NCBI GenBank assembly: GCA_036736205.1
Contig: DAINMX010000188.1
Coordinates: forward strand, 1 to 13,288
Length of the DNA: 13,288 nt
Direction of reading: 5' to 3'
Source: XYA12-FULL-58-9 sp001798605
GTDB lineage: Bacteria > Myxococcota > XYA12-FULL-58-9
Shown here one piece after another: positions 8,570 through 13,288 of this stretch. The notes below the pieces were generated by a model. The model saw only the letters and a program-made list of their open reading frames with translations. It made no database searches and was not told where the DNA came from. Position 1 is the stretch's first letter. Every line of letters starts with the position of its first letter. The position numbers and the translations under genes are program-made.

Positions 8570-8645
8570 GTCGAGTAGGTAGGCGCCCTCGTTGCCTCGG
8601 GCGCCTCTCACGGAACCGTGCTTGTGCTGTGCACACGGCTCTTCG
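8570..8645 (-). mobile_element. Group II intron 3' end (domains V and VI), truncated
   Basis: Read on the minus strand, 8641-8613 is GAGCCGTGTGC...GCACGGTTC. This is the hallmark of domain V: GAGCCGTG pairs with CACGGTTC, and the catalytic AGC triad is present. It is followed by CGTGAGAGG and a domain VI hairpin, AGGCGCCC (8588-8581) with GGGCGCCT (8606-8599), then CTACTCGAC, the usual 3' end with the branch-point A and terminal AC near 8570. Domain V is 29 nt here instead of the usual 34, because the distal hairpin is shortened to a TGC/GCA stem. No intron reverse transcriptase and no domains I-IV fit in the space before the PAS fragment, so this is a dead 3' stub. It is on the same strand as the flanking operons. 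Confidence 0.72.
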
Positions 8646-8723
8646 GGGCGACAGGTTGCCAACATCCGTTGGCGATTCTGGTTGTGACGTGCTCAACCGG
8701 ACACTCCCCGATTTCGGCAGGCT

Positions 8724-8891
8724 CTATCGGCCGATCTGATTGCCGATCTCAGAACAGCTCACACGGGAGTAGCCAATCATGCGGCAGTAGGCATCATTGA
8801 CGTTGAGGAAACACCCCTCCATGTCGATGGCCCCAAAGCCGTCCATGGCAGAACGGATGATGGTGGCGGCTTCGTCCTCCCGCCCTATTCC
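8724..8891 (-). pseudogene. PAS-domain fragment
   Basis: The frame encodes REDEAATIIRSAMDGFGAID then MEGCFLNVNDAYCRMIGYSR, the N-terminal third of a PAS sensor domain (a helix, then the D..G.....N.A...M.GYS pattern), as found in PAS histidine kinases and diguanylate cyclases. Homology stops abruptly after GYSR at 8763, where EEL normally follows. Removing two bases (GT) just after the Arg codon would give GYSRELF and then a stop, so a small deletion or junction lies here. The PAS core after this point, and any output domain, are missing. There is no plausible start: the open frame only reaches upstream into the hsp70-like gene through a TTG. I call it a remnant of a sensor gene. Confidence 0.55.
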
Positions 8892-8973
8892 TGCAGAAAC
8901 GCTGCTTTGAGGGCTTGTGCGTGCAGTCGACTCCCCAGCTTGGTCTCTCTGCCTCTGTCTAGCCACGTCAACA

Positions 8974-10560
8974 CTACGGTGCATGAATGCCGGCTTCTCG
9001 CACAACCACCGGGCGATGTTTCTGCGTGATCTCCTCAAGCTGACGTGTTGTGAGGCCGCTGGACGGGCTGACGGTCACCGAAGCCTCTTTGCCAGACTGC
9101 ATTTCTTTGGCGGTGACGTGTACAACACCATCGGCATCAATTGTGAAAACCACGTCAACATACACCTGGCCCACAGGTTTGCGGGGGAGCCCCCCGAGCG
9201 TGAACCTCCCGAGGTGTGTATTTTGGCTGACGAGCTTGGATTCTCCTTGGTAGACCTCGATGTTGACGAAGTCCTGATCGTCGCGGGTGGTGGCGAATAC
9301 TTTTCGCTCGCTGGTGGGAATCGTCGTGTTCTTCGGGATGACGATAGACATCTCGTCCTCAACGACCCGAATGCCCAACGAATGGGGCGTCACGTCCAGG
9401 AGCACGACTTCGCTCAGCTCACCGGTGATGATAGCGCCTTGTGTCGCCGCGCCCACGGCCACAATCTCGTCGGGGTTTACGCCCTTGGACGGCTTCTTTC
9501 CAAAGATCGCTTCGGCTTTTCGTTGAACGGCGGGCACTCGCGTCATACCCCCGACCAGAAGCACCTGGTCTATCTGTTCCGGTTTGGTGTGCGCGTCCTC
9601 CATCGCAGTGCGGCAAGGAATTTCCAACCTCTCAACCAGAGGTGCCGTGAGCTGGTCGAAAAGCTCACGCGATAGCCCGTCATGTTGAAGATGGAGCGGG
9701 CCCGCTGGTCCAACGGAGACAAAGGGCAGGTTGATGGCCGCGACCGGAGCGTTGGAAAGCTCTTTCTTGGCCGTTTCACACGCGTCACGCAGACGCTGGA
9801 GAGCACAAGGGTCCTTGGTGAGATCGGTCCCGTGTCGGTCCATGAAGTCCTTCACCAGATACCTGACCAAACCCTGATCAAAGTCGTCGCCGCCCAAGAA
9901 CGTATCCCCGTTGGTCGCCAAGACCTCGAACACGCCGTCCTCAAAACGCAGAATGGTGATGTCAAACGTGCCTCCTCCGAGGTCGAATACCGCCAGGACT
10001 TGGTTTTTCTTGTCCTTGTGCGCCCCATAGCCCAAGGCTGCCGCCGTTGGCTCGTTCAGGATCTTCTTGACGTCGAGCCCAGCAATCTTTCCCGCAGCTC
10101 GCGTTGCCTGACGTTGGCTGTCGTCGAAGTAGGCCGGGACCGTGACAATTGCCTCGGTCACTTCTTCGCCGAGGTAGTCCTGGGCATAGTCCTTCATCTC
10201 TTTGAGAATCAGGGCGGAGATTTCCTGCGGGCCATACTCCTTGTTGTCGATGCGGATCCAAGCATCACCGTTCGCCGCCGCGACGATCTGATAGGGGCTG
10301 GTCTTCTTGAGCTCAACGAGTCGCTCAGAATCCGCCTTGCGCCCCATGAGACGCTTTATCCCGTGGACGGTGCGCGTCGGGTTCGTCACTGCTTGGCGCT
10401 TGGCACTTTCACCCACCAGGCAATCCTCGTTCGTGAATGCGACGACCGAGGGAAGAATGCGATTTCCTCTCTGGTTGTGGATGACCGTGACGTGGTCACC
10501 CTCGACAACGGCGACACATGAGTTTGTCGTGCCGAGGTCGATTCCAACGATCTTCCCCAT
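8974..10560 (-). CDS. DnaK-like Hsp70, short form lacking the helical lid
   Basis: 528 aa ATP-driven chaperone. The N-terminal ATPase domain has all its signatures: GIDLGTTNS (6-14), FDLGGGTFDI (about 192-201), LLVGGMTRVPAVQ (about 334-346). The interdomain linker VVLLDVTP (about 385-392) is intact, so allosteric coupling is possible. The beta-sandwich substrate domain follows (IPKNTTIPTSERKVFAT, then IDADGVVHVTAKE, SGKE and SSGL). After SSGLTTRQLEE only about 20 residues remain, whereas E. coli DnaK (638 aa) has over 100 more forming the helical lid. The ATG is 1 nt after the stop of the J-domain gene (TGA-C-ATG), with GGGGGAGGG 7 nt upstream, so translation is probably coupled. The upstream partner is its likely dedicated co-chaperone; no grpE-like gene is in the window. 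Called a paralogue, not the housekeeping DnaK. Confidence 0.95.
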   Translation of the reverse strand: MGKIVGIDLGTTNSCVAVVEGDHVTVIHNQRGNRILPSVVAFTNEDCLVGESAKRQAVTNPTRTVHGIKRLMGRKADSERLVELKKTSPYQIVAAANGDAWIRIDNKEYGPQEISALILKEMKDYAQDYLGEEVTEAIVTVPAYFDDSQRQATRAAGKIAGLDVKKILNEPTAAALGYGAHKDKKNQVLAVFDLGGGTFDITILRFEDGVFEVLATNGDTFLGGDDFDQGLVRYLVKDFMDRHGTDLTKDPCALQRLRDACETAKKELSNAPVAAINLPFVSVGPAGPLHLQHDGLSRELFDQLTAPLVERLEIPCRTAMEDAHTKPEQIDQVLLVGGMTRVPAVQRKAEAIFGKKPSKGVNPDEIVAVGAATQGAIITGELSEVVLLDVTPHSLGIRVVEDEMSIVIPKNTTIPTSERKVFATTRDDQDFVNIEVYQGESKLVSQNTHLGRFTLGGLPRKPVGQVYVDVVFTIDADGVVHVTAKEMQSGKEASVTVSPSSGLTTRQLEEITQKHRPVVVREAGIHAP

Positions 10561-10561
10561 G

Positions 10562-12166
10562 TCAGTGCCCTCCCCCTGTCGCTGTCAAGATCCGTGAGAA
10601 AATCCCACGTGAACGGCGTCCCTCTTCGTGGAAGGCCCGGACCTCCTGAACGGCCTCGATGTGTTTGTCATCCAAGCCGAGAATCTCCTTGTACCGTGCG
10701 ACACATTCCTCAATCTTCCCTGACACCTTCAACCGCCGCGCTTCAGCAACGAGAAGCCAAATCTTGGCCTTCGTGTTCCCGGGCTCGATGTCGAGCGCTT
10801 GTTTGAACAGGTCTATGGCTTCGCCATGCCGGCCGTGGGCAATGTGATTGAGCGCCTCTGACACCAAAGGAGCGACCAAGACAGGTTGATGGCCATGTTC
10901 AGTCTGTTCAACATCCGCAAACAAGTCGTCTGCGTCGAGCGAGCTGGGGCTGGACACTCGCGGAGCGTGCATTGATGCAACAGGCGCGGCTGACGCTAGT
11001 GGTGGCTCGCTTTCTGCACGGCCCACCGAGCCGGCGGGCTTACCCATCGAGTTCTTGTACCGTTCGATGCTGACCTGGTCGGACAACTTGCTGTACGACT
11101 GCTTCAGAATGATGAAGACTTCGGTGGCTACCGCGCGGATCTCGCGGTCGGCGTAACGGGCATAGAGATCGGGATGGTACTCCTTTGAGACACGCAGGAA
11201 TGCCGCTCGTGTCTGAGGAGCATCCGCATTCGAGTCCAGGCCCAGGACGCCGAAGCAATCCTTCTCCTTCAACGACGCAAGCTCCCCGCCCAGTCGTTGC
11301 AGGACATCATCTTCGTTCGGCCTTCGCTTCGGCGTGGCAGCGGGATCGAGTCGTTTGACGACTCGCGCTACATCGGCGGTGACCGACTTGTTTTGCGCTT
11401 TGACCTGCTTCGGGATCTCCGGACGGCTGGCAGTGTCGATGATGGTCTGAACCATTTGCGCCTGTTGTGGCGTCAGACGCACGAATTCCACTCCGAACCC
11501 AAATGGACGGCCGTCAACACCAGCGCGCTCTGGCGAAACGATGTGAGCGACCCTGCCCTCTACTCGGACGCTCGATCCGTCAGGACCACGGAGGCTGAGC
11601 TCCAGACTGCTGTGGAGGGGTGGTGGTGAGCCCGTTTGAATGAACGCCCCACCGATGCTAATGTCTTTGGTTTGGAGCTCAACGGCATGCCCCCAGATCT
11701 CGCAGAGTATGCGCGCCGGAAGTGTCGCCTCCACCCGTGGGCACGCTCGAACAGGTTCAACTCGTGTCGGTCGTTCCGCACGAGAACCTAGTAGATGTTG
11801 CTTGACCGCGTCGAGGATCGCGCCGTTAGACCACGGTTTGGCGATGACAACGTGGGCCACGCCCGTCGCGATCAACTCCCGGCCAAGCTCCTCAGAGACA
11901 TTTCCTGACACGGTTATCCGCGGCAAACCCGGTGCTCGCTGGCGAATTTGTTTCATCAACTCGATCCCGTTCGGACCTGAACCAAGATTGCAGTCGCAGA
12001 CAACGGCGCAGATATCCGAGCGCTCGGCCAAGCACGTCACGGCCTCGGCGTAGTCGCTGGATTGAACCACCTCGAACTCGGGGCCCAGCTCACGAGCCAA
12101 CGCCTTGCGGATCATGGCGTCGTCGTCGACGATCAGAACACGCCCTTTGGCATCAGACTTTGTCAT
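10562..12166 (-). CDS. REC-PilZ-J domain-TPR hybrid regulator/co-chaperone
   Basis: 534 aa. Residues 8-125 are a response-regulator receiver: acidic D14-D16, phosphoacceptor D58, S87 and K110-P111. Residues about 138-240 are PilZ with both c-di-GMP motifs, R140xxxR144 and D168xSxxG173. A basic linker follows. Residues about 305-375 are a J domain (DCFGVLGLDSNAD... with H331-P332-D333, then a long helix), the part that stimulates Hsp70 ATPase. A Ser/Ala/Pro-rich linker leads to TPR-like helices at about 435-515 (HGRHGEAIDLFKQALDIEPGN). No DNA-binding output is present, so the J domain is the likely output. It is a soluble cytoplasmic protein. Start: ATG at 12166, with GGGGAGG 10 nt upstream and immediately before the receiver; the frame also extends to a TTG at 12238 without support. 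An Hsp70 gene follows after 1 nt. The cognate kinase is not in the window. Confidence 0.92.
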   Translation of the reverse strand: MTKSDAKGRVLIVDDDAMIRKALARELGPEFEVVQSSDYAEAVTCLAERSDICAVVCDCNLGSGPNGIELMKQIRQRAPGLPRITVSGNVSEELGRELIATGVAHVVIAKPWSNGAILDAVKQHLLGSRAERPTRVEPVRACPRVEATLPARILCEIWGHAVELQTKDISIGGAFIQTGSPPPLHSSLELSLRGPDGSSVRVEGRVAHIVSPERAGVDGRPFGFGVEFVRLTPQQAQMVQTIIDTASRPEIPKQVKAQNKSVTADVARVVKRLDPAATPKRRPNEDDVLQRLGGELASLKEKDCFGVLGLDSNADAPQTRAAFLRVSKEYHPDLYARYADREIRAVATEVFIILKQSYSKLSDQVSIERYKNSMGKPAGSVGRAESEPPLASAAPVASMHAPRVSSPSSLDADDLFADVEQTEHGHQPVLVAPLVSEALNHIAHGRHGEAIDLFKQALDIEPGNTKAKIWLLVAEARRLKVSGKIEECVARYKEILGLDDKHIEAVQEVRAFHEEGRRSRGIFSRILTATGGGH

Positions 12167-12176
12167 CGTTTCGATT

Positions 12177-12183
12177 CCTCCCC
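12177..12183 (-). promoter_or_regulatory. Ribosome binding site fixing the REC-PilZ-J start
   Basis: GGGGAGG on the minus strand ends 10 nt before the ATG at 12166. It supports this start over the upstream TTG at 12238, whose extra 24 codons match nothing in receiver domains. Confidence 0.7.
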
Positions 12184-12187
12184 TTGC

Positions 12188-12206
12188 TGTCTCCCGCACA
12201 GAGACA
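12188..12206 (-). promoter_or_regulatory. Inverted repeat in the leader of the chaperone operon
   Basis: TGTCTC and GAGACA form a perfect 6-bp inverted repeat with a 7-nt spacer, just upstream of the GGGGAGG ribosome binding site. Just upstream on the minus strand lies a weak promoter candidate (TTGTCC, 16 nt, CATATG at 12211-12206), which would put the transcript start within or beside the repeat. It could be an operator, for example for the divergent XRE regulator, or a hairpin masking the ribosome binding site. Neither role is shown by the sequence alone. Confidence 0.3.
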
Positions 12207-12301
12207 TATGGCCAAACACCGGCCGGGGACAACAGCAACCATTCTCTTGCTACGCCCTGGGATCTACCGTCACGAGCCAGGTGGCCTGCGGAGCAGCTCC
12301 C

Positions 12302-12439
12302 TCAAGCCTCAGAGTCGCATGTGGCCTGGCAGGTTATTGCAGAATCGCCATCCTTGCACGAGACTGCTGCGGGCTCTTCGGCCTTTGGCTGGCTGCCCTG
12401 GAGCGCCAGAGTTGCCACAACGAACGCCGGTGCCCCCAT
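12302..12439 (-). CDS. Possible small secreted Cys-containing peptide
   Basis: A 45-codon ORF begins MGAPAFVVATLALQGSQPKA and ends with a part holding three Cys (SCKDGDSAITCQATCDSEA). The hydrophobic start could be a short secretion signal, and the tail is acidic. GGGGAG stands 8 nt before the ATG, and an in-frame TTG six codons upstream would lengthen the N-terminus. It lies in the same direction as, and 135 nt before, the REC-PilZ-J gene. I do not recognise a family. The region is open in several frames on both strands, so this may be chance; only the ribosome binding site and the composition favour it. Confidence 0.25.
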   Translation of the reverse strand: MGAPAFVVATLALQGSQPKAEEPAAVSCKDGDSAITCQATCDSEA

Positions 12440-12539
12440 GAGTCCGCTCCCCGCCAATGCTTTTCAAGAAGTGCCTGGCCAGTAATGCGAAGTTATCACT
12501 ACGTGTTTAACCGACGCAAGGCAGTCCACTCTTGCCCGA

Positions 12540-12815
12540 ATGCCCCGGAAACAGGACGCCCAACGTGTGCTCAAGAATCTCGGCAGGCGCGTTGCAGAAC
12601 TACGCACGGCCAGAGGCTTCACGCAGGAGCGCTTCTCCGAGAGAGCCGGCTGGACGCCGCGATACCAACAGTTCATCGAGTCAGGCAGGGCCAACCTGAC
12701 CGTGGCTTCTCTGGTCACCCTCGCGAATCTGCTTGGCGTGCAGGCCAACGATCTTCTGGCCGCTCCGGCCAGTCGAGAAGTGGCAAAGGGCCGCCCTCCC
12801 AGACGCCTGCTGTAA
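12540..12815 (+). CDS. XRE-family HTH transcriptional regulator
   Basis: 91 aa, a single helix-turn-helix domain of the Cro/C1 (XRE) type filling residues about 12-75: LGRRVAELRTARGFTQERFS, then ERAGW with the recognition helix around TPRYQQFIESGRANLTVASL, then LVTLANLLGVQANDLL. The turn pattern (FTQE.FSERAG, IESG, P/T-L) is standard. A short basic tail (KGRPPRRLL) follows and there is no sensing domain. This size is typical of small autoregulators and phage- or toxin-antitoxin-associated regulators, but no partner gene is adjacent. There is no good ribosome binding site before the ATG, so translation may be leaderless or weak. It is divergent from the REC-PilZ-J/Hsp70 operon and might control it by binding the region between them (inference from position only). 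Confidence 0.88.
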   Translation: MPRKQDAQRVLKNLGRRVAELRTARGFTQERFSERAGWTPRYQQFIESGRANLTVASLVTLANLLGVQANDLLAAPASREVAKGRPPRRLL

Positions 12816-13019
12816 GCTCGACAGCTTCGGGCCGTTCAAGAACAACGGCAGCTCGCTGGGGAAAGAAGCCAGTCTCCGAGAGGCCCGCTGATCGACTCCC
12901 CGGGCTTGACCACGCATGGGGAGACCAGCGTGCTCTCCACCATCACGGGAGTGGAGGAACGTCGAAGAACCGTGGGGCAATCCGGTCCCTGGCAACGATT
13001 ACACCTGGCAACGATTCAG
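12816..13019. other. Non-coding stretch after the XRE gene
   Basis: No convincing gene is seen; open frames here have no recognisable content. Two short inverted repeats lie next to each other: CTCCCC/GGGGAG (12896-12901 with 12918-12923) and CTCCAC/GTGGAG (12935-12940 with 12951-12956). Neither is followed by a T run. The direct repeat upstream of the plus-strand promoter starts at 12988. Confidence 0.5.
12988..13016 (+). repeat. 13-bp direct repeat beside a promoter
   Basis: CCTGGCAACGATT occurs at 12988-13000 and again at 13004-13016, without mismatch, 16 nt apart. The second copy ends 3 nt before the -35 box of the promoter at 13020. Paired direct repeats in that position are typical of activator (response-regulator or similar) binding sites; the binding protein is unknown. 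Confidence 0.6.
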
Positions 13020-13048
13020 TTGACCACCAGGGCACCGAAGAGTACATT
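13020..13048 (+). promoter_or_regulatory. Sigma70-like promoter
   Basis: TTGACC (5 of 6 matches to TTGACA), a 17-nt spacer and TACATT (4 of 6 to TATAAT), in a GC-rich background. Transcription would start near 13055, some 70 nt before the NYN-type gene. The adjoining direct repeat suggests regulated use. Confidence 0.5.
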
Positions 13049-13054
13049 TGATCT

Positions 13055-13122
13055 TGCCCGCTCCGAAAGGGGTGGTGTCTCTAAGTTCCCCGCTGTCCGT
13101 AACACGACGGCGGGTTTTTTTT
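13055..13122 (+). ncRNA. Short structured leader or small RNA
   Basis: From the predicted start near 13055 to the end of the terminator is about 68 nt. It holds a 7-bp hairpin, CCGCTCC-GAAA-GGGGTGG (13058-13075, two GU pairs, GNRA tetraloop), a 13-nt single-stranded part, then the terminator hairpin. The GGGG at 13069-13072 could also pair with CCCC at 13088-13091 and disturb the terminator stem, which would allow attenuation control of the following gene. Alternatively it is an independent small RNA. It does not match a riboswitch class I can recognise. Confidence 0.35.
13089..13122 (+). terminator. Rho-independent terminator
   Basis: CCCGCTGTC (13089-13097) pairs fully with GACGGCGGG (13106-13114), nine base pairs with one GU, around an 8-nt loop. 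Eight T follow (13115-13122). It is a strong intrinsic terminator on the plus strand, and it ends 1 nt before the ATG of the next gene. Confidence 0.88.
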
Positions 13123-13123
13123 G

Positions 13124-13288
13124 ATGCCCACCGCAACCACCATCGAACGTGTGACCTGTTTCATCGACGGCGGCAATCTTTTCGGTCACCTACGCGACAC
13201 CTTTGGAGGTGGCAAGGTCAACTTGCCGAAGCTCTGCGGCGAGATGGTCGGCCCCACGCGCAAGTTCAGTCAGTGGAGATTCTACGGG
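13124..13288 (+). CDS. NYN/DUF88 (LabA-like) domain protein, partial
   Basis: The first 55 codons of a gene cut off by the window end. The protein begins MPTATTIERVTCFIDGGNLF, followed by a GHLRDTFGG stretch and KLCGEM...RKFSQWRFYG. The FIDGGNL motif early in the chain, followed about 30 residues later by a beta-strand ending in RFYG, is the start of NYN domains (PIN-like fold, DUF88/LabA group). The Asp and Asn of that motif belong to the predicted metal-binding ribonuclease site. It probably acts on RNA; its target is unknown. The ATG directly follows the T tract of a terminator and has no ribosome binding site (TTG at 13121 is the only nearby alternative). Either translation is leaderless, or the gene is read from the leader by antitermination. 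Confidence 0.75.
   Translation, partial: MPTATTIERVTCFIDGGNLFGHLRDTFGGGKVNLPKLCGEMVGPTRKFSQWRFYG

Larger units (their letters stand above)
12167..12539. other. Divergent intergenic region
   Basis: This stretch separates the minus-strand chaperone operon from the plus-strand XRE gene. It holds the ribosome binding site, inverted repeat and weak promoter candidate for the chaperone operon, and the low-confidence small ORF at 12302-12439. For the XRE gene I see no clear -35/-10 pair; TTTAAC near 12506 is the only AT-rich hexamer at a sensible distance. Confidence 0.5.

Noticed and set aside
8581..8606. AGGCGCCC/GGGCGCCT hairpin as a terminator for the hsp70 operon
   Set aside because: No T run follows on either strand; it is better explained as domain VI of the group II intron.
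12166..12238. Longer REC-PilZ-J protein starting at the TTG at 12238
   Set aside because: The ATG at 12166 has a strong ribosome binding site and lies just before the receiver; the extra 24 residues match nothing and span the candidate promoter.
12328..12345. Sigma54-like TGGCAGGTTATTGCA on the plus strand
   Set aside because: The GG-to-GC spacing is 9 rather than the required 10, and the position is about 200 nt before the XRE gene.
12062..13051. 329-codon plus-strand ORF overlapping the XRE gene
   Set aside because: It runs in a different frame through the XRE domain and antisense to the receiver start; the translation is Arg/Ser/Pro-rich without domain features.
12906..13124. Plus-strand ORF ending TGA overlapping the NYN ATG (TGATG), suggesting translational coupling
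   Set aside because: It runs through the promoter, hairpin and terminator, has no recognisable domain, and its overlap with the ATG arises from the T run.

Overview
The window looks like a scaffold from a Myxococcota (myxobacterial, former Deltaproteobacteria) genome. The evidence is the GC-rich coding, a MYXO-CTERM-like sorting tail, a myxococcus-type Cys-rich repeat (CGN..E.GE.CDDG..DGDGC), thrombospondin type 3 (TSP3) repeats, and a mosaic signalling protein with REC, PilZ, J and TPR regions. A run of exactly 100 N (2688-2787) marks an assembly gap inside a nearly identical coding repeat.

Layout. (1) 1-286: C-terminal remnant of a tyrosine recombinase, minus strand, abutting the 3' end of the large surface gene. 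(2) 259-8304, minus strand: a two-gene operon, first an OmpA-family outer-membrane protein (barrel, TSP3 stalk, peptidoglycan-binding domain), then, 3 nt later, a giant secreted modular surface protein of about 2038 codons. It has DUF11-like Ig domains, a jelly-roll-like segment, sushi-like repeats, Cys-rich repeats, TSP3 repeats and the MYXO-CTERM-like tail. The pair resembles the TraA/TraB outer-membrane-exchange pair of Myxococcus in its general plan, not in demonstrated homology. (3) 8305-8973: a scar region with the 3' end (domains V and VI) of a group II intron and a broken PAS-domain fragment. (4) 8974-12166, minus strand: a two-gene operon in which a REC-PilZ-J-domain-TPR protein is followed after 1 nt by a short, lidless Hsp70. 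(5) 12167-12539: divergent intergenic region with a candidate promoter and inverted repeat and a possible small secreted-peptide ORF. (6) 12540-12815, plus strand: XRE-type HTH regulator. (7) 12816-13123: non-coding, with a 13-bp direct repeat next to a good sigma70-like promoter, a GNRA-capped hairpin and a strong intrinsic terminator. (8) 13124-end: start of a NYN/DUF88-type protein, cut by the window edge.

How the genes could work together. The most striking unit is the J-protein/Hsp70 pair. One polypeptide carries an intact phosphoacceptor receiver, an intact c-di-GMP-type PilZ motif set and an intact HPD J-domain motif, and the next gene is an Hsp70. This suggests chaperone activity steered by a two-component phosphorelay and c-di-GMP. 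The second unit is a surface adhesin/receptor coupled to a wall-anchored outer-membrane protein. The several remnants between and beside these operons show that the locus has been rearranged by mobile elements. All functional statements come from reading the sequence; no database search was run.
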